Shown: one piece after another, positions 27,890-35,680 of the stretch
How the letters are laid out: each line of letters opens with the position of its first letter
Position numbering within the stretch: position 1 is the stretch's first letter
Origin: Methylobacterium oryzihabitans
GTDB lineage: Bacteria; Pseudomonadota; Alphaproteobacteria; Rhizobiales; Beijerinckiaceae
Assembly: GCF_004004555.2 (NCBI RefSeq)
Contig: NZ_SACP01000010.1
Coordinates: 143,222-207,221 of the forward strand
Direction: 5' to 3'
DNA length: 64,000 nt
Notes under the pieces: generated by a model
The model's input: only the letters and a program-made list of their open reading frames with translations
Databases searched by the model: none
What the model was told of the DNA's origin: nothing
Made by a program: the position numbers and the translations under genes

Positions 27890-28684
27890 GGATGATCGGT
27901 CCGGCGCCCCCAGAGCCGCTCCCACCATCGGCCCCTCCAGCGCCCGGTCGCTCTCGTCCTTCAATCCGACCCCGGTCAGTCCGCGGGTCAGCGCCTGCCC
28001 GATCAGCCAGTGCAGCTTGAACGCGGCGAGGTCGAGCGTCAGTCCGGCGGCGCGGACGTTCGAGAGGCAGTTGCGCTCGGCGTCGCTGCGGCCGGGGCGC
28101 GGCCCGAAGGTGAGGTAAAGGCCGAGGCTGTCGGGGGAGGACAGGCCCGGGCGCTCGCCGATCAGCACCGCCACCGCCCGCGCCCGCAGCGCCGCGCCGA
28201 CGGCGTCGCCGAGCGCCACCCGGGCCTGCCGGGCGACCGCCACCGGGCCGAGGCTCCACCCCGAGCCGCGCACCGCCGGCAGCAGGGCGGCGAGCAGCGG
28301 CACCGCGTTCTCGTGCACGGCGCGGGCCGAGAGGCCGTCGGCCACCACGATCGCGAGGTCGACCGGACCGTCGGCCGCCCGCGCCAGCGCCGCGGCGGCG
28401 TCGGGATCGAGCCGCCGGCCGAGGTCGGGCCGGCGCAGGTAGGTCGTCCGGTCCGGGGCGGCGGAGGCGACCGTCACGGTCGACAGGCCGAGACCCTCGA
28501 TCCCGCCGCGCACCGCGTCGACGTCGAGTTCGGTGTGGACCGCGTCGCGGGCCTGGGCGTGGGCGAGGCCGAAGCGCAGCACCTCCTGGGTCGGCAGGCC
28601 GGCCCCGACCCGCCCCAGCGCGATCCGGGCCGGGGTGAGGGCGGCGAGCCGGCGCCAGATCGCCTCGGCATCCTCGCCGCTCAT
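27887..28684 (-). CDS. eutC: Ethanolamine ammonia-lyase small subunit
   Basis: The 265-residue light subunit of the adenosylcobalamin-dependent lyase converts ethanolamine to acetaldehyde and ammonia. Recognisable blocks are LTPARIALGRVGAGLPTQEVLRFGLAHAQARDAVH, VVADGLSARAVHENAVPLL and ERPGLSSPDSLGLYLTFGPRPGRSDAERNCLSN, which carry the B12-contacting region. Its ATG overlaps the eutB stop codon (ATGA). No microcompartment shell, eutA reactivase or aldehyde dehydrogenase gene is nearby. Confidence 0.95.
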   Translation of the reverse strand: MSGEDAEAIWRRLAALTPARIALGRVGAGLPTQEVLRFGLAHAQARDAVHTELDVDAVRGGIEGLGLSTVTVASAAPDRTTYLRRPDLGRRLDPDAAAALARAADGPVDLAIVVADGLSARAVHENAVPLLAALLPAVRGSGWSLGPVAVARQARVALGDAVGAALRARAVAVLIGERPGLSSPDSLGLYLTFGPRPGRSDAERNCLSNVRAAGLTLDLAAFKLHWLIGQALTRGLTGVGLKDESDRALEGPMVGAALGAPDRSS

Positions 28685-30066
28685 GCCGCGCTCCGCGCCG
28701 CCGGAGCCGCCGCGAGCAGAGGCGTCGCGCCCCCGGGCAGCAGGGTGCCGGCGGCGTCGGCCAGCCCGACCTGCTCCAGCCACGCGGCGAATTCCGGCGC
28801 CCGCTTCAGGCCCAGCACCTCGCGCAGGTAGAGCTGGTCGTGGAACGAGGTCGACTGGTAGTTCAGCATCACGTCGTCGGCCCCCGGCACCCCCATGACG
28901 TAGGTCACGCCCGCCGCCCCGAGCAGCGTCAGCAGCGTGTCCATGTCGTCCTGGTCGGCCTCGGCGTGGTTGGTGTAGCAGACGTCGACCCCGAGCGGCA
29001 CGCCCATCAGCTTGCCGCAGAAGTGGTCCTCCAGCCCCGCCCGGATGATCTCCTTGCCGTCGTAGAGGTATTCCGGGCCGATGAAGCCCACGACGGTGTT
29101 GACGAGGAGGGGCCGGAAGGCGCGGGCGACCGCGTAGGCGCGGGCCTCCAGGGTCTGCTGGTCGATGCCGTGATGGGCGTCGGCCGATAGGGCCGAGCCC
29201 TGGCCGGTCTCGAAATACATCACGTTGTCGCCGAGGCTGCCGCGCTTCAGCGCGAGCGCCGCCTCGTGCGCCTCCTTGAGGATCCCGAGGGTGACGCCGA
29301 ACGAGGCGTTGGCGGCTTGCGTCCCGGCGATCGACTGGAACACGAGGTCGACCGGCACGCCGCGGTTCATCGCCTCGAGCGTCGTGGTGACGTGGGTGAG
29401 CACGCAACCCTGGGTCGGGATCGCGAACCGGCCGATGAGCTCGTCGAGGAGGTGCAGCAGGCCGGTCAGGCCCTGGACCGAATCCGAGACCGGATTGATG
29501 CCGATCACCGCGTCGCCGCAGCCGTAGGACAGCCCGTCGAGGATCGCCGCGGTGATGCCGGCGGGGTCGTCGCTCGGGTGGTTGGGCTGGAGCCGCACCG
29601 CCAGGGTGCCGGGCAGCCCGATCGTGTTGCGGAACCGGGTCGTCACCCGGGCCTTGCGGGCGACCAGGATCAGGTCCTGGTTGCGCATGATCTTCGACAC
29701 CGCCGCGGCGATCTCCGGCGTCACCCCCGGGGCGATCGCCGCGAGGGTGTCGGAACTCGCGGTCAGCAGGAACTCGCGGAAGTCGCCGACCGTGAGGTGG
29801 GCGATCGGCGCGAAGGCGGCGACATCGTGGCCGTCGAGGATCAGCCGGGTGACGTCGTCGTCCTCGTAGGGGATCAGCGGCCGGGCGACGAGGTCGGCGA
29901 GCGGCACCTCGGCGAGGCACCAGCGCGCCGCCACCGTCTCCTCGGCGCATTCCGCCGCGAGGCCGGCGAGGCGGTCGCCGGAGCGCGGCGGGCTCGCCTT
30001 GGCCATCAGCTCGGGCAGGCCCGAGAACACCCAGGAGCGGGGACCGACGACGTGGCGGTAGACCAT
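28681..30066 (-). CDS. eutB: Ethanolamine ammonia-lyase large subunit
   Basis: The 461-residue catalytic subunit is of normal length. Blocks include MVYRHVVGPRSWVFSGLPELMAKASP, TIGLPGTLAVRLQPNHPSDD (substrate-barrel region), GCGDAVIGINPVSDS and FQSIAGTQAANASFGVTLG. It forms the B12-binding alpha-beta dimer with EutC. The operon is eutB-eutC and likely provides nitrogen from ethanolamine. The gene lies 24 bp downstream of the transglutaminase-like gene on the same strand, so all three may form one transcript. Confidence 0.96.
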   Translation of the reverse strand: MVYRHVVGPRSWVFSGLPELMAKASPPRSGDRLAGLAAECAEETVAARWCLAEVPLADLVARPLIPYEDDDVTRLILDGHDVAAFAPIAHLTVGDFREFLLTASSDTLAAIAPGVTPEIAAAVSKIMRNQDLILVARKARVTTRFRNTIGLPGTLAVRLQPNHPSDDPAGITAAILDGLSYGCGDAVIGINPVSDSVQGLTGLLHLLDELIGRFAIPTQGCVLTHVTTTLEAMNRGVPVDLVFQSIAGTQAANASFGVTLGILKEAHEAALALKRGSLGDNVMYFETGQGSALSADAHHGIDQQTLEARAYAVARAFRPLLVNTVVGFIGPEYLYDGKEIIRAGLEDHFCGKLMGVPLGVDVCYTNHAEADQDDMDTLLTLLGAAGVTYVMGVPGADDVMLNYQSTSFHDQLYLREVLGLKRAPEFAAWLEQVGLADAAGTLLPGGATPLLAAAPAARSAA

Positions 30067-30090
30067 GCGGGGCGCTCCCGGGTGGGCATG

Positions 30091-30951
30091 TCAGGCGGCA
30101 CCGGCGTTCGGCGCCGGTTCCTCGGTCGAGATCGCGTCGGTGGTGCGCGGCCCGGCTTCGGGCGCGCCGTCGGCGCGGGCGATGCGGATCTCCATCCCGG
30201 TCGGCGTCATCTCGCCGAACGGGGTCGAGAAGGCGATCTCGGCCGCGTCGCGGCCGACGCCGATCCGCACCAGCCCGTCGAGATTGGCCTGCCGCGTGGC
30301 GTCGAACAACCACCAGCGGCCGTCGAGATAGGCCTCGAACACCGCGTGGAAGTCGCACGGCACGAGGCCGTAGGCGTAGCAGCTCACGAACCGGGCCGGG
30401 ATGCCGAGCGCGCGGCAGAACGCGATCCCGAGATGCGCGAAATCGCGGCACACGCCTGCCCGCTTGAGCAGCGTCTCGTCGGCGGTGGTCTCCTCGTCGC
30501 TGGCGCCGCGCTGGTAGGCGATGTGGTCGTGGATCCAGTTGCAGATCCGGTTGACCCGCTCGAAGCCCTTCGGCGCCTCGCCGAACTCGGCGAGCGCGTA
30601 GGGGGCGAGGCGGTCGGAAGAGACGAACCGGCTCGGCAGCAGGTAGGGCAGGATGTCGAGCGGCAGGTCGGCGACCGCCATCTCGCCGATTCCGCCCGGA
30701 TCGCCCCGCAGCACGTCGAGGGTGACCTCGGCCTCGTAGTCGAGGCTGAAGGCACCGGCCGGCACCAGCACCGCCGCGTAGCGGTTGCCGAGGTCGGGCA
30801 CGGTGTAGCGGCGCACCGGCAGATCCGGCGACAGGCTCAGGCTCTCGGTCAGGTCGACGTGACGCTTCAGTTTCGCGACTTCGAGGTTGAAGATGAACAG
30901 GGTCTCCTGTTTCACCTCGTAGGCCAGATGACACCCCAGGGTGTAGCGCAC
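30091..30951 (-). CDS. Transglutaminase-like cysteine protease family protein
   Basis: The 286-residue protein has the N-terminal beta domain of this bacterial family (RYTLGCHLAYEVKQETLFIFN) and a transglutaminase core (about 150-240). The catalytic triad is visible as Cys in KRAGVCRDFAHLGIAFCRALGIPAR, His in CDFHAVFEAYLDGRWWLFDATR and Asp in the same segment. Such proteins act as peptidases or amidases; the substrate is unknown. The GTG at 30951 is preceded by GGAAGGAA, which supports it over longer starts. It lies just upstream of eutB. Four 22-bp repeats lie about 40 bp upstream. Confidence 0.88.
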   Translation of the reverse strand: MRYTLGCHLAYEVKQETLFIFNLEVAKLKRHVDLTESLSLSPDLPVRRYTVPDLGNRYAAVLVPAGAFSLDYEAEVTLDVLRGDPGGIGEMAVADLPLDILPYLLPSRFVSSDRLAPYALAEFGEAPKGFERVNRICNWIHDHIAYQRGASDEETTADETLLKRAGVCRDFAHLGIAFCRALGIPARFVSCYAYGLVPCDFHAVFEAYLDGRWWLFDATRQANLDGLVRIGVGRDAAEIAFSTPFGEMTPTGMEIRIARADGAPEAGPRTTDAISTEEPAPNAGAA

Positions 30952-30990
30952 GCCGAATTCCTTCCACCGGATCGAGACCCGCGCTCCGTC

Positions 30991-31078
30991 GCAAGAGGCG
31001 CGCCGAACAAGCGCAAGAGGCGCGCGGAACAAGCGCAAGAGGCGCGCCGACCCAGCACGAGAGGCGCGCCGAACAAGC
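30991..31078. repeat. Four 22-bp tandem direct repeats
   Basis: Units at 30991-31012, 31013-31034, 31035-31056 and 31057-31078 share the core AAGAGGCGCGCCGAACAAGC (the last begins ACGAGAGG). Units differ at one to three positions. They lie about 40 bp upstream of the transglutaminase start, on the promoter side. There are no spacers, so this is not CRISPR. Each unit contains the palindrome GGCGCGCC (GGCGCGCG in the second). Confidence 0.9.
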
Positions 31079-31087
31079 GGGGCGGTT

Positions 31088-31113
31088 GGAACGAGGCTTG
31101 CTGCGCGGCCGTG
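31088..31113 (+). promoter_or_regulatory. Candidate sigma-EcfG promoter for the DUF6894 gene
   Basis: The site GGAAC-N17-CGTG has an exact -35 and one mismatch in the -10 of the general-stress consensus. It lies 106 bp upstream of the DUF6894 start codon, immediately after the 22-bp tandem repeats. Confidence 0.45.
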
Positions 31114-31219
31114 GCGCTCCATCTCCGTCTCACCGGTGCGGGGCGTGAATCACAACGCGTAAGAGTCCCGCGCGCCGGGGTCCGGCACGATGGCCCGACC
31201 AGATCAAGGGAGGACGGCC

Positions 31220-31438
31220 ATGCACCGCTATTATTTCGACCTCGAAGCGGACGGCGTGCTCGCGCGCGACGAGATCGGCGTCGTGCTGACGGATGCCGGA
31301 GCGGCGCGGGCCGAGGCCGCCCAGGCGCTCGATTCCTGCGCCGGCAACCTCCGCCACCGCGTCGCCGGCCTCGCCCTGCGGGTCCGCGACGAGAGCGGGC
31401 GGACCATCCTGCACCTCACCGCCGCCATGGCGGCGTGA
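31220..31438 (+). CDS. DUF6894 small protein
   Basis: The 72-residue cytosolic protein begins MHRYYFDLEADGVLARDEIG, with AARAEAAQALDS and a C-terminal LALRVRDESGRTILHLTAAM strand pair, the DUF6894 pattern common in Methylobacterium and Bradyrhizobium. Function is unknown. AAGGGAGGA precedes the ATG. It has a stress-type promoter candidate upstream. Confidence 0.85.
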   Translation: MHRYYFDLEADGVLARDEIGVVLTDAGAARAEAAQALDSCAGNLRHRVAGLALRVRDESGRTILHLTAAMAA

Positions 31439-31630
31439 GGGGCAACGAGCAGGGGAAAGAGTTGCCCAGGATCTCCCCCGCAGAGGCAGGGCTGTCCGGG
31501 GAGAAATCCTTTCAGGATCAAGCGCGGGATCCCCTCTCCCACTCGGGAGAGGAGCCCCTTCCTGCCCGGACAGCCGTGGGCGGAGGGGGGAGAGGGCTTG
31601 GGCGTCGAGCCCCCTGGCGGAAAAATCCCG
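31439..31630. repeat. Short palindromic intergenic region
   Basis: This convergent intergenic region holds CTCTCCCACTCGGGAGAG (near 31531-31548), similar in style to the element B hairpins. It also has an inverted pair GGCTGTCCGGG (near 31488) and CCCGGACAGCC (near 31565). It could terminate both flanking genes. No coding frame is convincing. Confidence 0.45.
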
Positions 31631-32491
31631 TCAGATCATCGGCTTGCCGCCGGTCACCGCGATCGTCGCCCCCGAGACGTAGCTCGACTCGGGCGCGGCC
31701 AGCATGACGTAGGCCGGGGCGAGTTCGCAGGGTTGGGCCGGGCGCTTCATCGGCACCTGCATGCCAAAGTTCTTCACCTTCTCCTCCGGCATCGTCGAGG
31801 GGATCAGCGGGGTCCAGACCGGGCCGGGCGCGACGCAGTTCACCCGGATCTCCTTCTCGGCGAGCAATTGCGCCAGGGCGCCGGTGAAGTTCTGGATCGC
31901 GCCCTTCGTCGTCGCGTAGGCGAGAAGCTGCGGGCTCGGCGTGTCGGCGTTGATCGAGGTCGTGTTGACGATCGCAGAGCCGGGCTTCATGTGCGCCACA
32001 GCCGCCTTCGCGAGGTAGAACATCGCGTGGATGTTGGTGCGGAAGGTGACGTCCCACTCCTCGTCGCTCATCTCGTCGATCGACTGGATCGTCGCCTGGT
32101 GGGCGGCGTTGTTGACCAGCACGTCGATTCCGCCGAAGGCCGCGACCGCCTTCTCGACGATGGCGCGGCAATGGGCGGGATCCTTGATGTCGCCGGGCAC
32201 CAGCACCGCCTTGCGACCGGCCTCCTCGACCAGCCGCGCGGTCTCGCGGGCATCCTCGTGCTCGTCGTAGTAGCTCACCAGCACGTCGGCACCCTCGCGG
32301 GCGAAGGCCAGGGCCACCGCCTTGCCGATGCCGGAATCGCCCCCGGTGATGATCGCCCGGCGGCCGGCGAGCCGCCCCGAGCCGCGGTAGCTCGTCTCGC
32401 CGTAATCGGGCCGCGGATCCATCTCGGCGTCGCGGCCGGGCATCGGGATCTTCTTCTGGCGCGCGAAGGGCGGCTTCGGGAAGTCGGTCAT
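31631..32491 (-). CDS. Stress-type short-chain dehydrogenase/reductase
   Basis: The 286-residue protein is of the YghA/general-stress-39 SDR subgroup. It has an N-terminal extension (PFARQKKIPMPGRDAEMDPRPDYGE) typical of the subgroup, cofactor motif TGGDSGIG (49-56), NNAA at about 127, and catalytic Tyr192 and Lys196 (YATTK). The C-terminus is GGKPMI. Substrate is unknown; relatives are induced by osmotic and general stress. GGAG lies nine bases before the ATG. It is 31 bp downstream of the small exported gene, whose upstream region carries a perfect sigma-EcfG site, so both are probably stress-induced. Confidence 0.93.
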   Translation of the reverse strand: MTDFPKPPFARQKKIPMPGRDAEMDPRPDYGETSYRGSGRLAGRRAIITGGDSGIGKAVALAFAREGADVLVSYYDEHEDARETARLVEEAGRKAVLVPGDIKDPAHCRAIVEKAVAAFGGIDVLVNNAAHQATIQSIDEMSDEEWDVTFRTNIHAMFYLAKAAVAHMKPGSAIVNTTSINADTPSPQLLAYATTKGAIQNFTGALAQLLAEKEIRVNCVAPGPVWTPLIPSTMPEEKVKNFGMQVPMKRPAQPCELAPAYVMLAAPESSYVSGATIAVTGGKPMI

Positions 32492-32522
32492 GCGGATCTC
32501 CGGGGGCGGGGAAAGGGCAGAG

Positions 32523-32780
32523 CTACCAGATGCCGTCGCGACTGCTGCGGCATCGGCCGTCGGCGATCTTGAAGCTCGGCGGGTCGCAGGGAACGTTGTC
32601 CCACTCGCACCAGCGCTGGCAGACCTGGCCGGTGGTCCGGTCGAACACAGGGCCGCGGGGCACCGGGGCGAGGCTGCCGGTCGCCTCGGGGTCGCGGAGC
32701 CGGCGGCCGTCCTGGGCCGAGGCCGATTGCGCCGCCAGCAACGCGGCGACGAGGACGGGGGCCCAGCCAAGGACACGCAT
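32523..32780 (-). CDS. Small exported cysteine-containing protein
   Basis: The 85-residue product starts at an ATG with AGGAGA upstream. A signal peptide (MRVLGWAPVLVAALLAAQSASA) is followed by a mature part with four Cys (QVCQRWCEWDNVPCDPPSF and GRCRSS), probably forming two disulfides. No family is recognised. It heads a probable two-gene unit with the stress SDR. Confidence 0.75.
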   Translation of the reverse strand: MRVLGWAPVLVAALLAAQSASAQDGRRLRDPEATGSLAPVPRGPVFDRTTGQVCQRWCEWDNVPCDPPSFKIADGRCRSSRDGIW

Positions 32781-32846
32781 CGCGGTTTCTCCTGATTCGC
32801 AGGTCTGTCGCCACCGTCCCGGCCTCGGCCGGCGGGCATGCCGGTC

Positions 32847-32871
32847 AACGATCGATGGCGCGGGCCGTTCC
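32847..32871 (-). promoter_or_regulatory. sigma-EcfG promoter, perfect consensus
   Basis: On the minus strand the sequence is GGAAC-N16-CGTT, an exact match to the alphaproteobacterial general-stress promoter. It lies 67 bp before the small exported protein's start codon and would drive that gene and the SDR behind it. Confidence 0.75.
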
Positions 32872-32976
32872 GCCGCCCGGACACGTCTCCGCGCAGGCCG
32901 TTCGGCGTCCGTCACGACTTGGCGCGGCCACCCGAAACCTTGAGCGTCGGAAGGAAGATCGTACCGGCAGGCCGGT

Positions 32977-34029
32977 CTACTGCCAGCGCAGGGCCCGGCC
33001 GGTGAGCGCCATCTGGCCGTCGACCACCCGGGCGATCCGCGCCGCGGCCCCGTAATGGATCATGTGCCCCTTGCCCGGCAGCAGCGTCAGCGTGCTGCCC
33101 GCGACCTCGCCGTGCAGGCGGCACGACTGCTCGCGGGGATCGACCACCGCGTCGGCGTCGCCCGACAGGATCGCCACCGGCAGGCGCAGTCGGGGATAGT
33201 GCGGCTGCAGCAGGGCGGCGGCCGTGGTCATGGTGGCGGTGTCCTCGGCACTCGCCCTCGCCTGCCGCGGATGGACCGCGACGGCGACCGGGAACCGGGC
33301 GGTGAACCGGGCCGGCACCGGCTGCGGCGAGAAGACGTGGCGGAACACTCCGGGGGCGAGGAGGCGGCCGACGGAATCCGGCGTCATCGCCCGGGCGGCG
33401 TCGCCGAGACCCGGGACCGCGAGCGGCGCGATCAGCCCGACATCCGCCCGCCGGGTCGGGTAGTAGTAGCCCGACAGCAGCACGAGGCCGCGCAGGTCGT
33501 CCTGCCCCTGCGCCGCGAGGGCGAGGGCGACGAGCGTGCCCCAGGAATGCCCGACGAGCACGGGGCGCTCGACCGAGAGCTTGCCCAGCACGCCGTGCAG
33601 CAGGCGCGCCTGCGCGGCGGCGGTCCAGACCCGGTGGCGCGGCCGCTCGCTGTGGCCGAAGCCCGGCCGGTCGATCGCGATCACCCGGTAGCTCCGGGCG
33701 AGCCGCTCGACGACGCCGCTGATGACCCAGTCCTCGGCCATCGTGCCGTTGCCGTGGATCAGCACCACCGGCCGCCCCTGGCCGTGCACGATGACGTGGA
33801 CCCGCACGCCGTCGACCTCGACGAAGCGGCCGGGGGGCGCGTGCGGCGCCGGCTCGGTCCGCGCCTTCACGGCCTCGACGGCCTTGCGGGCGGCCTTGCG
33901 AGCGACCTCGCTGGCAACTTGGCCTCCCTGGCGCACGGCGTCGGCGTTGACCCTCGTCGTGGTCTTGAGCAGCCGGGACAGGCCCTGGCCGACCTTGCGG
34001 GAGCCGCGCGGCGGCACGAATCGAAACAC
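32977..34029 (-). CDS. Alpha/beta hydrolase with basic helical N-terminal extension
   Basis: The 350-residue protein has a hydrolase fold from about residue 66: RPVVLIHGNG (oxyanion region), nucleophile Ser162 in VGHSWGT, acid Asp in LSGDADAVVDP and His in PGKGHMIHYG. The first 65 residues are Lys/Arg/Ala-rich and helical (EVARKAARKAVEAVKART), an unusual extension that could contact membranes or polymers. The GTG at 34029 is supported by GGAGG nine bases upstream, over an ATG 51 nt earlier. The substrate (ester or epoxide) is unknown. Confidence 0.88.
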   Translation of the reverse strand: MFRFVPPRGSRKVGQGLSRLLKTTTRVNADAVRQGGQVASEVARKAARKAVEAVKARTEPAPHAPPGRFVEVDGVRVHVIVHGQGRPVVLIHGNGTMAEDWVISGVVERLARSYRVIAIDRPGFGHSERPRHRVWTAAAQARLLHGVLGKLSVERPVLVGHSWGTLVALALAAQGQDDLRGLVLLSGYYYPTRRADVGLIAPLAVPGLGDAARAMTPDSVGRLLAPGVFRHVFSPQPVPARFTARFPVAVAVHPRQARASAEDTATMTTAAALLQPHYPRLRLPVAILSGDADAVVDPREQSCRLHGEVAGSTLTLLPGKGHMIHYGAAARIARVVDGQMALTGRALRWQ

Positions 34030-34119
34030 GGAACCTCCGGACCGCTGCCCTCCCGGCCGGGGCCGGGTTCCTTCGTTCAAGCCGCTCCCGCGCGGGGCGT
34101 TCCGCGGCCGGCCATCGCC

Positions 34120-34926
34120 TCAGCGGCCCTCCCAGTCCGGCGGGCGCTTGGCCAGGAACGCCTCCATGCCCTCGCGGAAGTCGCGGCTGGTATAGCAGGA
34201 CAGGACGAGGTCGTCGCCGGGCAGGCCGTCGGCGCCGGCGCCCGACTCGTCGCCGTCGCGCAGGCGGCGCAGGCCCTCCTTGGTCGCCGCGAGCGTCAGC
34301 GGCGCGTGGCCGGCGACGAGGCGGGCGAGCGCCGTCGCCCGCTCCGCCAGCGCGGCGGCGTCGGCCACCACCTCGCCGACGAGGCCGATCGCCCGCGCCT
34401 CCTCGGCCTCCACCAGCCGGGCGGTGAAGATCATCTCCTTGACCCGGCCTGCGCCGACGAGGGCCGAGAGCCGGCGCAGGGTGGCGAGCGACAGGCAATT
34501 GCCGAGGGTGCGGGCGATCGGGAAGCCGAAGCGGGCGTCGCGGGTGGCGATCCGCAGGTCGCAGGCCGCCGCGATGGCGGCGCCGCCGCCGGTGCAGGCG
34601 CCGGCGATCGCCGCGATGACCGGCACGCGGCAGGTCTCCAGCGACCCGAGCACCCGGTCGATGAAGCGCTCGTAGCGCAGGGCGTCCTCGCCGGTGGCGA
34701 AGGCGCGGAACTGCGCGATGTCGGTACCGGCGGCGAACGCCTTGTCGCCGGTGCCGGTGACGACGAGGGCGCGGACCGACCGGTCGGCATCGATCGACCG
34801 GCAGATCTCGGAGAGGCGCTCGTACATCGCGAAGGTGAGCGCGTTGCGGGCCTGCGGCCGGTTCAGGGTCAGCCGGGCGATGCCGTCGGCGTCGGTGAAG
34901 TAGAGGATCTCGTCGGTGTCGCTCAT
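34120..34926 (-). CDS. Enoyl-CoA hydratase/isomerase family protein
   Basis: The 268-residue crotonase-fold protein begins MSDTDEILYFTDADGIARLTLNRPQARNAL. The CoA/oxyanion segment is KAFAAGTDIAQF, and the second is AIAGACTGGGAAIAAACDLRIAT. The usual catalytic Glu of hydratases at the second site is not obvious (ARTLGNCLSLATL), so it may be a different crotonase activity. The start at 34926 gives the conserved N-terminus; the longer upstream frame is basic and unlike the family. It lies 90 bp upstream of the hydrolase on the same strand. Confidence 0.9.
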   Translation of the reverse strand: MSDTDEILYFTDADGIARLTLNRPQARNALTFAMYERLSEICRSIDADRSVRALVVTGTGDKAFAAGTDIAQFRAFATGEDALRYERFIDRVLGSLETCRVPVIAAIAGACTGGGAAIAAACDLRIATRDARFGFPIARTLGNCLSLATLRRLSALVGAGRVKEMIFTARLVEAEEARAIGLVGEVVADAAALAERATALARLVAGHAPLTLAATKEGLRRLRDGDESGAGADGLPGDDLVLSCYTSRDFREGMEAFLAKRPPDWEGR

Positions 34927-35099
34927 GCGGCGGCTCGCTCCGGCAGGGGCCCCGTTGTCCCGCATCCGCCGGGCCGGCGCCAGCCGGCGCGCCGGGCGAC
35001 GCCCGCGCGAGGCCATCGGTCACGCCCTGGGCACCGATCCGCCGGGCTGGTGCCGCGTTGAGGCGGCGCCGTCACGCCCGAAGAAGAGGAGAAAGCCCG

Positions 35100-35450
35100 A
35101 TGAGCCGCAATGATGCCGCCGACCACGACACGATCTGGGCCGAGTTCCGCGACGCCGTGAACATGACGCCCTCCGAACTGGAACAATGGCTCGACACCGA
35201 GGAGAGCCGCTCCGTCGGCGCGACGCCCGAGGGTGGGGACGAATCGGTCGGCCACCGCGAGGGCCGCCGGATCGTCGCGATCAAGCACAAGAAGAAGGCC
35301 GATCTCACCGACGACGACTACACCCACATGCGCAAGGTCGCCGGCTATGTCGGCCGCCACCTCGCCCAGGGCGGTCCCGCGAAGGATCGCGAGCATTCGC
35401 GCTGGCGCTACTCGCTGATGAATTGGGGCCACGATCCGCTGAAAAGCTGA
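35100..35450 (+). CDS. DUF3140 protein
   Basis: The 116-residue product has the DUF3140 pattern: IWAEFRDAVNMTPSELEQWLDTEESRSVG, then GHREGRRIVAIKHKKKADLTDDDYTHMRKVAGYVGRHLAQ and HSRWRYSLMNWGHDP. The family is described in some annotations as DNA-binding, but the function is unproven. AAGAGGAGAA precedes the ATG. No neighbour partner is evident. Confidence 0.88.
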   Translation: MSRNDAADHDTIWAEFRDAVNMTPSELEQWLDTEESRSVGATPEGGDESVGHREGRRIVAIKHKKKADLTDDDYTHMRKVAGYVGRHLAQGGPAKDREHSRWRYSLMNWGHDPLKS

Positions 35451-35680
35451 TCCGCCCCTCCGCCCGGGTGGCCTCCTGGCACAATCCTCGCAAAGATAAT
35501 CCTTCGGCCCGGCCGTTCGGGTAGGTTTTCGTCTCCGCCGGGGTCGTTTCCGCGAGCATTGTACTCCCGAATCGCGGGGCGAGAATTTGCCGCGGACGCC
35601 GGCAAAGTTTCCCGCTTCTCCGGCGTGGCCGGTGCGGGGATGATCGGTCCCTCGCTCGTCTGCGAATCGGGATCGGCAAC

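Noticed and set aside
30991..31078. CRISPR array
   Set aside because: The 22-bp units are contiguous with no spacers and no cas genes are near.
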